Shown here one piece after another: positions 53,935 through 64,000 of a stretch of 64,000 bases of DNA. The stretch spans positions 13,880,947 through 13,944,946 of the forward strand of contig CP154957.1 in the NCBI GenBank assembly GCA_039621445.1. The letters are read 5' to 3'. Each line of letters starts with the position of its first letter. The first letter of the stretch is position 1. A model generated the notes under the pieces. It ran no database searches. It was not told where the DNA came from and saw nothing but the letters and a program-made list of their open reading frames with translations. The DNA comes from Euglena gracilis (lineage: Eukaryota > Euglenida > Euglenophyceae > Euglenales). Position numbers and translations under genes: made by a program.

Positions 53935-54653
53935 AAGGCCCCATTGTAAACTTGCAAACAAGGCCCCATTGCAATGTTTGAAGAAGCCTGAAGTAAAGCC
54001 TGGGAGGCAGTCGGTATGGATTGTGTACCATACGAGGATGCCTGGGTGGCGTGGACATTTTCAAGTGGCACATAGAAGGGGGCATCACAAGAGATGTGCC
54101 CAGAAAAAAAAAGGTCTTGTATGGCGGGATCCAATTGAGCACAGCAATTCCGCATTTTGCTTTTTGTCTGCCACCCCCCCAATCTGAGCTTTTCAGACGA
54201 GGAAAACTTCCACAAAAGTGGCAGAAACACTTGGCCCTGTGCCACTTGTTCATCACATTGTACCCTTTGTGTGGAGGTGGGCTCTTCTTCACGACTTGAG
54301 GGCTCCAAGGGAGAGGGGGCTTGCTCTGAGGAGTTCGAGCTGGCCTTGGGGGAGTTTGAGGTGGTGTCACAGTAGAATGCTTCGGGGTCAAGGGCTCGGC
54401 TGGAAATGACGTGCAGGTGCAGCACTTTGAACAGAATCAAACCTGTTTCACATCTAAGTTTTCCCACTTCGTCTCCCAACTCCAGCTCTTGCAAATGCTT
54501 GTTTAATTCTGCTGCCCGCCAATTCTCTTTCTCTCCGGCTCCAGGGGTGAATTTCGATTCAGACGAAGAATTATGAGGCCCTTCATTCGACCTTGCAACT
54601 CCAAGGGTTTCGTTGGCATAAAATTGTCTCTTTTGCCCATTGCTTCGAGGACC
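53935..54653 (-). CDS. Unknown minus-strand coding region
   Basis: Long open frame: GPRSNGQKRQFYANETLGVA, then KENWRAAELNKHLQELELGD and EVGKLRCETGLILFKVLHLH, followed by Ser/Pro-rich sequence. A likely exon is 54443-54653 (acceptor ATCAATGAAG, donor GAAACAG before GTTTGA). Composition (charged helix, then low complexity) fits a real protein, but the other frames of this region are also partly open, and the rest to 53935 may be intron. No family recognised. Confidence 0.45.
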
Positions 54654-54735
54654 CTTCATTGATCGGTTTTTGTTTTCTTCAAGCAAAATGAAATCCTGTT
54701 CCTGAGTTTTGAATTTTGGGTGACTTGAAACCCAC

Positions 54736-54856
54736 TTTAGCAACCTCCTCCATCAACTTCACCGCGCGTTCGGACGCGTTGTAGTGTCGCCTGTGTTTCA
54801 CAGATGGAATTGGCTGGAAGCGAGGAGTGCCGTCACTTGACATGGGGGAAGTTTTG
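54736..54856 (-). CDS. Exon of the unknown minus-strand coding region
   Basis: Acceptor ATTCATCAGTGCAG, then KTSPMSSDGTPRFQPIPSVK and HRRHYNASERAVKLMEEVAK, donor GCTAAA before GTGGGT, phase 0. Convincing protein-like reading. The next exon (54443-54653) is phase-compatible. This could be the upstream part of the gene ending at 50425 or a separate gene. Confidence 0.55.
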
Positions 54857-54859
54857 CTG

Positions 54860-55300
54860 CACTGATGAATCTGAATGGAAAAAACAGCTGTCTTCCCAAG
54901 CTCAGCAGACGCACGGAGCAGAGCTGTGGAAACACCATCCCAGTCTCCTGGGTCACTACATTGTGCACACTTTCGAGACTTGCCACAGGCAACAAAAATT
55001 GCAGTGCTTCGAAAGCGTTCTTGGCACCCTGACTATTTTCAACACCGGTTTGGTGGACCAGAACTGGGAGGAGATTCACGGAGCCTTTATCCATTTCTCT
55101 TCAACAGCGCCAGAGTGGAAGTGGCACAGCTTTATGAAAGCTTCATCCTCCCGGAAACTGGGCTTCACAGGAGAACTGCAGCGAGCTTTTTACTTTGATG
55201 ACCCTTCGTCTTTGATCCTTGACTTACGTGGGAACCAGGCTTTTTTTTCATTTCAGGCATGTTTGGCCCTCGCAATAACAGAGGCCTCCCCTCCATGAAA
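54860..55300. CDS. Probable coding DNA, strand unresolved
   Basis: Plus strand: an open frame 54804-55298 with LWKHHPSLLGHYIVHTFETC and FNTGLVDQNWEEIHGAFIHF. Minus strand: an exon-like segment about 55085-55180 with PSFREDEAFIKLCHFHSGAV after an AG acceptor, and about 54980-55050 with VPRTLSKHCNFCCLWQ before GTCTCG. Since neighbouring exons are on the minus strand I lean that way. Confidence 0.35.
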
Positions 55301-55599
55301 TGCTTTCAACCGATTCTCTCTTGGGGAAATGCTGGTTGCCCTTGGGTCTTTTGGGTCACTTTTAGGGTAAAGGTTTTATTACCAGCATGAAGCGCCGACC
55401 CCCCCACATTCGGCCGGTCTGGACTCTCAGTAAGCGGTTTTAATTGGCTCCATGCGCAAAATTGCCTCTTCTGCAGGTTGCGCCAACCATTGTTGACCCG
55501 ACCCAGTCGGGCCGACCATTTGTCCATGCCCCATCGACCTCTGGAGGTCGGCCCAACCAGGTCGGCCTGACCTACTGCAATCCCCCCTCCTTTAAAATG

Positions 55600-56450
55600 G
55601 TACTTGTCTGTTAGTCGATCCATGGCAAAACAGGTCGATCCACACCTATTTTTAGCCTACTTTGGGTCACTGATGTACTTTGGGTCACTGATGGACAGGG
55701 AAAGCACAAAACAGGGTCAGAAGATACGGCTGGTGTCGACACAGGGTCTAGAGAGGTAGGGTTAGGGTTAGGGTTAGGGTTGGGGTTCTGGGTTCTGGGT
55801 TTGGGTTTAGGGTTGGGTTGCCTGACCTACTGCAATCCCCCCTCCTTTAAAAGTGGTACTTGTCGTAGTCATCATGCCAACAGGTCTTCCACACCTATTT
55901 TTTAGCCTACTTTGGGTCCTGATGTCTTTGGGTCACCTGATGGACAGGGAACAGCACAAAACATGGTCCAGAAGATACGGCTGGTGTCGGCACAGGGTCT
56001 ATAGAGGGTAGGGTTAGGTTAGGGTTAGGGTTGGGGTTGCTGGTCTGTGTTTGGGTTAGGGGTTGGGTTAGGTTTTAGGTAACCACCCCTAACCCTAAAC
56101 CTAACCCAAACCCAAAACCCTACCCCTAACCCTACACCCTGACCCTGACCCTTACCTCTAGACAACTGTGCCGACACCAGCCGTATTTTTTTGTGCTTTC
56201 CCTGTCCATCAGTGACCCAAAGTAGGACAAAAATAGGTGTGGATCGACTAACAGACTTGATGCACTGCCGTGGATCGACTAACAGACAAGTACCTTTAAA
56301 ATTTGGTACTTGTCTGTTATCGTACGACGGACCCCCCCCTTTTAGTTATGGTACGACACCCATTTTTTGGTTGTTTTAGGGTTATTTAAGGAAAGGGTTA
56401 GGTCCCTGGTCATCGTGACCCAAAGTAGGACAAAAAATAGGTGCATGGCC
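55600..56450. repeat. Subtelomere-like repeats with telomeric tracts
   Basis: A unit made of GGTCGATCCACACCTATTTT, CCTACTTTGGGTCACTGATG, GACAGGGAAAGCACAAAACA and ACGGCTGGTGTCGACACAGG occurs at about 55610-55760 and 55860-56010, each followed by TAGGGTTAGGGTTAGGG tracts. An inverted copy follows at about 56150-56300 after CCCTAACCCTAAACC tracts. Confidence 0.85.
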
Positions 56451-56810
56451 ATGTAGCACTACACGGCCATGTTGCGCTAAACAGCCACGTAGCGCAACAT
56501 GGCCTTGTAGCGCTGTATGGCCACGTAGCGCTACATGGGGGGGTCGGCACACCCCCCCCCCTCACCGACCCCCTCGCCACGCCATTTTACCCCCCCCTCC
56601 CCCCCCTTTTCAGACCCCCTCGCCACGCCATGTCAGGCCCGCCAAAGAAAATTTTCTTGGAAAACCCCCGCGCACCCCTCCCCCCATCCGGGACCCCCTC
56701 TCCCCGCAAAACCTCCCCCCCCTAGCCGGACCCCGCGCCACGGCGTGCGACCCCCATGTGTGGCGCACATGGCCGTGTAGCGCAACATGTTGTAGCGCAA
56801 CATGCGTGTG
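56430..56810. repeat. GCGCTACATGGCC repeats
   Basis: ATGGCCATGTAGCACTACAC, GGCCATGTTGCGCTAAACAG and ACGTAGCGCAACATGGCC-type short palindromic units (56443-56540 and again at 56765-56805) bracket C-rich DNA. Confidence 0.75.
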
Positions 56811-57500
56811 CGAACCTAACCTATTCCTTAAATAACCCTCACGACCCCTGTTTGGTTCACCCTACAACCCCCTGTTCCACCCACCCCCCCCCATCCCCCC
56901 CCCCCCCCCCAGCCACATGGCGTGCGGCCAGCGCCCCCCCCCCCTCACCGACCCCCTCGCCAACCCCCCCCCCCCCCCCCCAACCCGCCCTCCACATGGA
57001 AAATTGCGAAAACCCCCCCCCAGCCACCCCCCCCGCGCACGCCCCCCCCCCCGTGTGTAGGCCAGCTAGGCCATGTAGCAAAATCTCGGCGCAAATGCCG
57101 ACTTTTTTAAAAAAACCTCAAATAACCAAAAAAATGGGGTTGTGGGGGGGGGGTCGATACATACATCATACAGGTTTTGCAGGGACCCCCCGGGGGGGGG
57201 GGGGGGGGGGCGCAGCTAGCCCAGCCCCCGGGCTCCCCCCGGCCCCTGCAGCAGCCCCTCCCCCCCGCCCTGCTTGGCCAGCCCCTCTTGGGGTCCATTT
57301 TGGGGTTTCAGACACAAAAAATTTCATCAAAACCAGGTCAATTTTTCCAATTTCAGTCCAGCTCGCCCCGGTTCGGGTCCAGCCGGGGTCCAGCCCCCCC
57401 CCCCCCCCCCCCGGGGGGGGGGGGGGCTAGCCAGCCCAAATTTCTAGCCAGCCCAAATTTCTAGCCCTAGCCCAGCAACCCCCCCCCCCCCCGGGGTCCT
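56540..57500. other. C-rich, poly-C/G DNA without a credible gene
   Basis: Runs of C up to about 18 bases make several frames open with Pro-rich readings; I treat these as composition artefacts. The part from 57180 resembles the 36540-36960 region (CTAGCCAGCCCAAATTTCTAGC against TAGAAATTTGGGCTGGCCAG). Confidence 0.6.
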
Positions 57501-57769
57501 TAAAGAGATGTATGGTACGATAACAGACAAGTACCTAAAATTTCAGCCCCCCCTCAAAAATTCGATTCTCTTAATTCAGTTCAAAAATGCATGGAAACAC
57601 ATCCAAATGTCCTTGAAAACGTCAAAAAAGTCCCGCATTCAAAAAAAAATGCTGAAATCAGTTGAATTCCGTGGCCAGTTTTTTTTGCAGGATGCCTTCA
57701 GCGTTCTGGGTCGACTGGCGGGGGGGGGGGGCCCCCCCCAATGACAAAATCCCCTTGTTCGTGCAGGGA

Positions 57770-58210
57770 TGGCGGTTCTTGTCTGTTAGTCGATCCACGG
57801 CAAAACAGGTCGATCCACACCTATTTTTGGCCTACTTTGGGTCACTGATGGACAGGGAAAGGACAAAACAGGGTCAGAAGGTACAGGTAGGTTTTAGGTA
57901 ACCCTAACCCTAACCCATAACCCTAACCCCAACCCTGAATCCTGACCCTGACCCTTGCTCTCCAGACCCTGTTTTGTGCTTTCCCTGTCCATCAGTGACC
58001 CAAAGTTGGACAAAAATAGGGTTCGGGATAGGGATAGGGTTAGGGTCACCAAGCCCTAACCTAGCCCTAGCCCTAACCCTAACCCTGACCCAAACCCTTA
58101 ACCAAACCCTAACTCTCTAGACCCTGTGCCGACACCGGCCGTATCTTCTGACCATGTTTTGTGCTTTCCCTGTCCATCAGTGACCTCCCAAAATGGGTCA
58201 AAAAAAAACA
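57770..58210. repeat. Subtelomere-like repeat, further direct and inverted copies
   Basis: TTAGTCGATCCACGGCAAAA through GACAGGGAAAGGACAAAACA (57785-57880), then CCCTAACCC tracts, then two inverted copies (TTTTGTGCTTTCCCTGTCCA at about 57971 and 58158), with telomere-like tracts between. Confidence 0.85.
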
Positions 58211-58671
58211 CCGGGCGCCAAAGGCGCTGGGAAAAACTTTTGGGGGCCAAATTGGTGCTCCCAGAAATACGGGAAGAGGTGGTGGGGGGGCCGACCTTCC
58301 CACCCACCTGAGGGTTGGTGGAATAGTGTTTGTTCGACCTCGTGAACAAATAAAGCAATTAATCTCTCCTATCCGAACAATTAATCAACTATTTTTTTAG
58401 TATGATGAACCATGCACAAACTTTTTTGTGTTGAATTGACAACCTGGAGGTCCATTTATCCAGCAACGCCCATCTCGGAAAAAAAAATCCCAAAATCCCC
58501 CAAAACCCCATTTTTTCACACCTTCCAAAATTTCAACATTTTCTCAAAATTTTGATTTTGAGAGGTTAATTGAAACAAAAAATGCCAAAAAAAATACAAG
58601 AAGAAAATCTCAGTAAAATTTGATTGTGCCAAAATTTGGTCCAATTTTTTTGGCCTTCGTTTTTTTTCACC

Positions 58672-58772
58672 TAACCCTAACCCAAACCCTATACTTAACC
58701 CTAACCCCACACCAAAACCCTGACCGACCCTAACCCTATACCTAACCGTAACCCTAACCCTAACCCATCAAA
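58672..58772. repeat. CCCTAA telomere-like tract
   Basis: CCTAACCCTAACCCAAACCC with TATACTTAACC and TATACCTAACC variants over about 100 bp. Confidence 0.85.
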
Positions 58773-58894
58773 CTGGGGGGCAAATCCCCCCCTAAAAACC
58801 GCAAATTTCTAAACCTGAAATTTGAGATTTTTTTTGTCAAAAAATGTGGTCTTCCATCAAAAAAATCATGCATTTTGCAGGGGGGGGAATGTGT

Positions 58895-59310
58895 TTCGCA
58901 TTTTTTCGCATTTTTGCGCATTTTTTGCGCATTTTTTCAAATTTTCCAAAAATGCGCATTTTTGCGCATTTTTTTCGCATTTTTTGCGCATTTTTTCGTT
59001 TTTTTCAGCACATTTTTTTTGCTTTTTGGCACATTTTTTCGTGATTTTCCAAAATTTTCGCATTTTTTGACCATTTTTGCAATTTTTTTGCAAAAATTTG
59101 AAAATTTTCACTTTTTTGAAACGAACATTTTCCTCATTATTCTGCATAATTTCTTCAAATTTGGTGCCATTTTTGCATGTTTTTGGGGTAATTTTTGCAT
59201 TTTCGTGATTTTTGCGCATTTCTCGGATTTTGCACATTTTTGCGCATTTTTTCCAAAAATGCGCATTTTTTTGCGCATTTTTTTGCGCATTTTTTCCGAG
59301 GCCGGGCGAG
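58895..59310. repeat. TTTTTGCGCATTT-rich repeat
   Basis: TTTTTGCGCA/TTTTTTCGCA units repeated irregularly about 20 times. Gives Phe/His-rich or Lys/Cys-rich open frames that I do not accept as genes. Confidence 0.85.
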
Positions 59311-59517
59311 CGCATTTCCCCCCCCGATCATTTTGTGTTCATTTTTCAAAAAAAATCAAGAATTTTCCCCGGCCAGATTCCCCGTTTTCCCAAAATTGGT
59401 GAAGATGCTGTGGTGGGTGGGGGGGACCCCCCCCCCCACCAGGCCTTCCCGTTCTGCCCTGGTCCTCCCCCACCAAGTCGACCTAGGGCGCAAAAAAATT
59501 GCCGATGGCGTTTAACG

Positions 59518-59735
59518 TGACCCCCCCCCCCTATATGTCACCCCCCCCCCCCTAATTGTCGCCCCCCCCCCCCTTGGGGGGCGACAATTAGGGGGGGGGT
59601 TACCCATGGACCCATGGACGGGTAGGGTAAATTGAGTAACCCCCCCCCTAATTGTCACCCCCCCCTAATTGTCGCCAGGGGGGGGGTCAAAACGCTCCCG
59701 GGGGGGGGGGTGCCATTTAGGCGGGGGGTCACATT
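59518..59735. repeat. Poly-C/G palindromes with TAATTGTCGCC
   Basis: CCCCTAATTGTCGCCCCCC and GGGGGGCGACAATTAGGGG face each other at 59548-59600, followed by further CCTAATTGTC copies. It resembles overlapping ends of a poly-C ended element. Confidence 0.7.
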
Positions 59736-60190
59736 ACCTGTGGCCAAAAAGTATTTCTGACGATCTTTGAAGGAGTAGGGGTTACGATTCTTTGCAAACA
59801 GCAGAATATTTCCCGCTCAACGTTGTTAGATTGGCCTCCACAAGGTCCCCAGCGAACCCAAAGAGCCGCCCTGAGCGAGGCACCGAAGGCGCTGAGTAAG
59901 GGTCCCCCGATGTTAATTGGCCCGAGTTGGGCGGCTCTTTGGGATAGCTGGTACCTTATTTGGGCCAATTTTTCATGTTTCTGAACAACCGGCTGCACCT
60001 GCAATCAAACATTTCAAGGCTTCAAAAAGAAAAGGGGTAGGGGTGCCGTTGCTGATTGTGTTTACCTGTGGCCGTCCTCACCTTGCACACACAAGGGGAT
60101 TTTGCCATGGAACTCAACTGACTTGGCCATCCCCCCCCTGTTTTTTTTGAATATGGGACTTTCGGATGTGTTTCCATGCATTTAAAACTG

Positions 60191-61302
60191 TAACCGTGAA
60201 TTGAGGCCCGGCGCCTGCCCTGTATTTCGTGGGTGTGAACACGAAATACAGGGCGTTATTTTCAATTCACGAATACAGGCTGTATTTGTGAATTGGGTAT
60301 TCACGAAATACAGGCTGTATTTCGTGAATTGTATTTTTTTGTTTTTATAACAGCTTTTGAAACTAGAAACCTTCTTGCATCACATCGTCTGAAGTAATTC
60401 AGAAAAAAACCAAATGCACAAAGCAAAAGAAAATTGAATGGCATGTCCTAGGTGATAAATGAAGGCGGTGCACAACTAGTGCACCGTCAAATAGCAAAGT
60501 GCCGTGGATTTACGCCGGGAAAGCTGACGAGGTTTGCACGAATGACACACCCATGACCCATGTTCGGGCTCATGGCATAAATGCACACAACACCAGTGGT
60601 ATGAAAGGGAACAAGCATCGCACTGCACTCGATTTCAAGGAGGTGAGCAAATGCGGATTGCTCTGTCCCTGCCATTCCGTACGCTTTCTTTTTGGCAGCC
60701 TCTAGCAGAAGGTTATCGTGCAGGGGGTCAACGGCAGGGTTCTTTCTGTTCTTGTTCTTCCACCCTGCTATTGTGGCCAAAAAAATTCAGGCAACTTTGG
60801 GGAGTTGTGTCAACGTCTGTCCATGGTGTTTGCCGCTTCTTTCTTCGCCATTTTTTGGAGAACAGAGTTGAGGAGAAACACGGTGTGAAGGTGCGAAAAT
60901 AGCACAAAAAAGCTCTAAAAAACGAAGAGCATTGTGGGGGGCCTTTGGCGGGGGCACGGGCCGCCTTCGGCGCCGCCCCCCCCCCAAAGTGCCTCCCTAT
61001 AACTTGGCCTTACATCCATATCTCGTTTTCCAGGACCAGGGGTGTGTTATCAATGTGTTCCAGGTCATCTGGACAATGTTTTCACATTTTGGTTTCAATT
61101 CACGGAATACAGGGCGTTATTTTCAATTCACGAATACAGGCTGTATTTGTGAATTGGGTATTCACAAAATACAGGCTGTATTTCGTGAATTGGATTTTTT
61201 GAAAATTTTGGGCAAAAAAACGCCCCAAAAGTGCCCGAAACCATGGCGTGAAGCACATCAACGAAATACAGGGCAGGCGCCGGGCCTCTTAATTAACGGT
61301 TA
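60191..61302. repeat. Inverted pair of repeats around an exon
   Basis: Left copy 60191-60236 (TAACCGTGAATTGAGGCCCG, GCGCCTGCCCTGTATTTCGT) is the inverse of 61254-61302 (ACGAAATACAGGGCAGGCGC, CGGGCCTCTTAATTAACGGTTA). Next to each lies a palindromic block with AATTCACGAATACAGGCTGT and ATTTCGTGAATT (60262-60330 and 61096-61192). Either one element of 1.1 kb captured an exon or two palindromic elements sit in neighbouring introns. Confidence 0.7.
60495..60642 (+). CDS. Exon of a plus-strand gene
   Basis: Acceptor CCGTCAAATAG, donor TTCAAGGAG before GTGAGC, a strong 5' splice site. Reads KVPWIYAGKADEVCTNDTPM, THVRAHGINAHNTSGMKGNK and HRTALDFKE; phase 2 to 0. The minus strand is also open over these bases, but the consensus donor supports plus. 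Family not recognised. Confidence 0.65.
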
Positions 61303-61305
61303 CAG

Positions 61306-61413
61306 AAAAATCGTGGGCTATAACCCGTATACAGGCCGTATAACGGGTCAAGGGCGCCTACGGCGCCCTTGACCCGTTATACGGCCTGTATACGGGTTAT
61401 GCCCACGATTTTT
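61306..61413. repeat. Near-perfect 52-bp hairpin
   Basis: Arms 61306-61358 and 61362-61413 are reverse complements with a single extra T (GGGCTATAACC against GGGCATAACC) and a 3-base loop. The arms contain ATAACCCGTATACAGGCCGT and GTATAACGGGTCAAGGGCGC. No coding sense. Confidence 0.9.
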
Positions 61414-61876
61414 ATATAGAATTAAGAGAATCAAATTTTTGAGGGGGGGGCCTTAAATTTCAGGTCAGGCCGACCTGGTCGGCCCGACCTCCAGAAGTGG
61501 CATGGCGCCAGTTTTCCGCATGGAGTCCCCCCCCCCCCGCAATGCTTCAGCGCTGTGCGCCAAGGGCGCTTTTTATCAGCAGGGGGCGCCGGGCGGCCCC
61601 AAGGACCCAAATTCCCAAGGCCCCATACACCGGTTCGGGCATGAAGCCGGTGTCTGGGGAACCCAGAATAAAAAGAGCCAAACGTGTCCAAAATGCTTTG
61701 TAGACATGGGGTCTGAGCAGTTTTTGGGGTCTTCAGCAAGAAATTGGGGGTTCTTGTGCAATGATTTCCGTTTGGCCATTTTGGGGAATTTCTGAAAATG
61801 CAGCATTGCTGAAATTCAAACCATCTGCTGAAAGCCTTTGAGAACAGGGTCGGAACATGCGATTGGCGATTTTCAG

Positions 61877-61983
61877 AGCGCTGTGCAGTGTGGCTGAGTT
61901 CTGTGGGAACCAAATGAAAGCTCTGGGCAGAGAGCTTTTAATTGGAATATATGCCATCCAGACCATAGCTTGCCCACCCCCTG
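61877..61983 (+). CDS. Exon of the plus-strand gene
   Basis: Acceptor TTGGCGATTTTCAG, donor CCCCCTG before GTATGG. Reads ALCSVAEFCGNQMKALGREL and LIGIYAIQTIACPPP; phase 2 to 1. Hydrophobic helix IGIYAIQTIAC in the middle. Confidence 0.6.
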
Positions 61984-62085
61984 GTATGGAGAAGGGCTGC
62001 CAAGCCAGCCCGTTTACCAGCCTAATCCCGCACCCACCACAGTGTCCCCAAATGCCACCAAAGTGATTTTTCAATGAGAAGACAG

Positions 62086-62149
62086 CCTGGAGGGAGCATC
62101 AACCCCAATTTCGGAGCTCTTTTAGCCCAGTGTGGGACAATGCTGCAAG
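62086..62149 (+). CDS. Exon of the plus-strand gene
   Basis: Acceptor AATGAGAAGACAG, donor GCTGCAAG before GTGTAT. Completes an Ala codon, then WREHQPQFRSSFSPVWDNAA; phase 1 to 2, matching the previous exon. Confidence 0.5.
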
Positions 62150-62387
62150 GTGTATTTGGTTCGCAACAAGGCCTTTTCTTTGAAGGCTCCCCCGGCTGCA
62201 TCCCAGGAATATCCCCATTCCTTGAAATCCCACTGCATTGCACCAGGCACCATTTTGGTGCAGTTTGTGAATCTCAGCAGTTTCTGAATGGTTGCCCATC
62301 CCAAGTTCCACATGGTCTGTGGCTTTGATTTTATTTATTTATCATTGGGTCCAATTTCGATCCAGCCTTTTTCCTGCTCTTCTGCAG

Positions 62388-62530
62388 CTGGTGACTTCCC
62401 CCATCAAGTGAAGGTCTGTTTGCAGTGCACGGAAGCTGCAAAGCTCCAGATGCTGCAGAATGCTTTTCATGGTGCACAGTACATGTGTCAAGTGCATTAT
62501 CGCACACCTGTGGCTCAGTTTGGCTATGAC
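62388..62530 (+). CDS. Exon of the plus-strand gene
   Basis: Acceptor TCCTGCTCTTCTGCAG. Reads GDFPHQVKVCLQCTEAAKLQ, MLQNAFHGAQYMCQVHYRTP and VAQFGYD; donor GAC before GTTGAT is weak and the frame stays open further (VDYATKRLEG). Needs phase 1 from the left, so one exon between 62149 and 62388 is probably missing. CLQC might be a zinc ligand pair. Confidence 0.55.
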
Positions 62531-62869
62531 GTTGATTATGCAACGAAAAGGCTTGAGGGCCGGATGGGTTTTCTTCTTCCACTCTTCCTCTCTCGACAGC
62601 CTGGTCCAGACCTAATTTTGTTGGTTTGCAGAACAACAGAAAGCAACGGTTCCCCTAATTGAGCACTACTTGCACAACTATGATGTGTGTGCAAACCAGC
62701 ATACACACAGGGATGTTCTTTCTAAATCGCCGAAAAACACATGTAGACGCAAACAAAAAGACGCGCCAAAAGCATGTTTTTTTTGTTGAATACCCTGTTT
62801 TTTTGCCAAAAAAACACGTTGAAAAACAGGTTGTTTTAAAAACAATTTGTCATCCCTGCATGCACACAG

Positions 62870-63010
62870 TAATAATAATAATAATAACAACGAGTATTAG
62901 TATTAACGATATTAATATTATTGCTTATTAACATTGTTAATAATAATAATAATTATTATTAATCAGTATATCAATATCAATAGCAATAATATTAATAATA
63001 TCAATATTGA
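62870..63010. repeat. AAT/ATT-rich tract
   Basis: AATAATAATAATAATAACAA and TTAATAATAATAATAATTAT-type DNA in an intron of the plus-strand gene. Confidence 0.85.
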
Positions 63011-63122
63011 TTGGGTTTGGGTTGATGCATCTGGATTGGCAATTAAACTTGCATCAGCAACACCCTTTTTGACCTGAACCCCCCAGAAAACGAAGATTAA
63101 ACATGTGTCGTTCTCTTGCAAG

Positions 63123-63209
63123 AATGTGCTCAGTTCCACCCCAGAGTACATCGGCACTGAACTCTACACGACAGAGGTTGCGTACCGCAATGCTCGGCTG
63201 CTGGGCAAG
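63123..63209 (+). CDS. Exon of the plus-strand gene
   Basis: Acceptor TCGTTCTCTTGCAAG, donor GGCAAG before GTGGAG, phase 0 on both sides. Reads NVLSSTPEYIGTELYTTEVA and YRNARLLGK. The frame continues as VESDWLQTATAFWIESQ, so a later donor (AGCCAGG before GTCGAC, about 63259) is possible. Confidence 0.6.
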
Positions 63210-63743
63210 GTGGAGTCAGATTGGCTTCAGACGGCCACCGCTTTCTGGATCGAGAGCCAGGGTCGACTGCCGCGGGCCGTGTCGGCCAGTGGGGCAGAAA
63301 ACCATCGGCCAAGAACGCCAATGCCCAAGGATGTGCATTGCAACCTCGTTGCCTCAAACCCTGTGCCACTGTTTCCCCATGCCCAGAGCTCCAGCAATGC
63401 TTTTTGATGGGGATTGTTGCCAGAATTTTTTGACAGAAATTGCAAAGTGGCTTTTGAAAGGCTTGAACCATCTTCTGAAAAATAGTTGGTCAATGTGATG
63501 ATGTGATGAAAATAGTTGGTGATTCTGGAACCTGAACAGTGATATTTTTGGTGCAACGGTTTGTGCAACGGTGGCAAAAAAAAATGAGGGAAGGTGGGCG
63601 ACAATCCGGGAAAATTCTTTCCAAATCCCGGTTCGGGATGCTCTGCCACCAGCCATCTGCACCTGAAGGGTCCTGCCATACCCACAGTCACTGTTGGTCA
63701 TCATCCTTCCCCAATGCCACTTGGGATCATGGATTTGTACAAG

Positions 63744-63876
63744 GGGAATGACATGGATTTTCTGGTGGGGGAGACCGACCGGGCTTGTTATGGAGGAGGG
63801 CGGTATGCCGAAGGGGACACAGCCTTCCCAACCAAGATGCTGCGGAGGATTAGCAGTGATTTAATTCGGATTGCTG
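63744..63876 (+). CDS. Exon of the plus-strand gene, runs toward the window end
   Basis: Reads GNDMDFLVGETDRACYGGGR, YAEGDTAFPTKMLRRISSDL and IRIAG, phase 0 to 1, donor ATTGCTG before GTTCAC. The acceptor (TTTGTACAAG) is poor and the frame is open upstream, so the 5' border is uncertain. Confidence 0.5.
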
Positions 63877-64000
63877 GTTCACCCCAAGCAAATGTCATGG
63901 CGTCAAATTCTTCCAAAAAGAATTGCCCAATGTAGCAGACAAAGAATATTCTTTTGATAGTTTGAGTTTTTCGTGGAGGGTTCCCATGTCCTCCTCCAGA

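Noticed and set aside
58820-59402. Overlapping open frames rich in Phe/His or Lys/Cys/Met
   Set aside because: Composition of the TTTTTGCGCA repeat; no motif.

Overview
The window looks like nuclear DNA of a microbial eukaryote. I see no bacterial operons, Shine-Dalgarno sites or dense ORFs. There are short exons with pyrimidine-rich AG acceptors and GT donors, long repeat-filled introns, microsatellites, interstitial TTAGGG-type repeats, many poly-C/poly-G ended short elements and a DIRS-like retrotransposon. Two introns (17375-18035 and 37353-37609) have no GT-AG ends. Each has CAG at +4..+6, CTG at -8..-6, complementary ends and a short direct repeat at its borders. That is the published layout of the non-conventional introns of euglenids, so a euglenid is my best guess. 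This is inference; no rRNA or marker gene is present to confirm it. 

Layout. 1-2620: the 3' part of a DIRS-like element (+ strand) with reverse transcriptase end, RNase H, methyltransferase-like and tyrosine recombinase domains, closed by a 72-bp perfect inverted repeat. About 5.8-50.1 kb: one very large gene on the minus strand. I placed 32 exons (3,378 nt, about 1,126 codons) whose phases all agree from the start codon at 50095 down to 5835. The protein begins with an EF-hand region and continues with Pro/Ala-rich linkers and helical segments; I do not recognise the family. 50.4-53.3 kb: a second minus-strand gene ending at 50425, followed about 330 bp later by the start of the large gene. 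53.9-54.9 kb: further minus-strand coding sequence. 55.6-58.8 kb: repeats mixed with blocks of TTAGGG/CCCTAA, like subtelomeric DNA. 58.9-60.2 kb: GCGCATTTTT-rich and palindromic poly-C/G DNA. 60.5-63.9 kb: exons of a gene on the plus strand, with long hairpins between them. 

The introns and intergenic DNA carry at least six families of short non-autonomous elements with inverted ends, several in two to four copies, one with a clear 7-bp target duplication. Some have the same CAG/CTG border grammar as the two spliced non-conventional introns, which suggests that the introns and the mobile elements are one population. 

Limits. Exons were found by hand from splice motifs, phase and protein-like reading. 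Exons under about 60 nt are the least certain. Because phase 0 was used as a guide, the apparent phase-0 excess is partly circular. No database search was possible.
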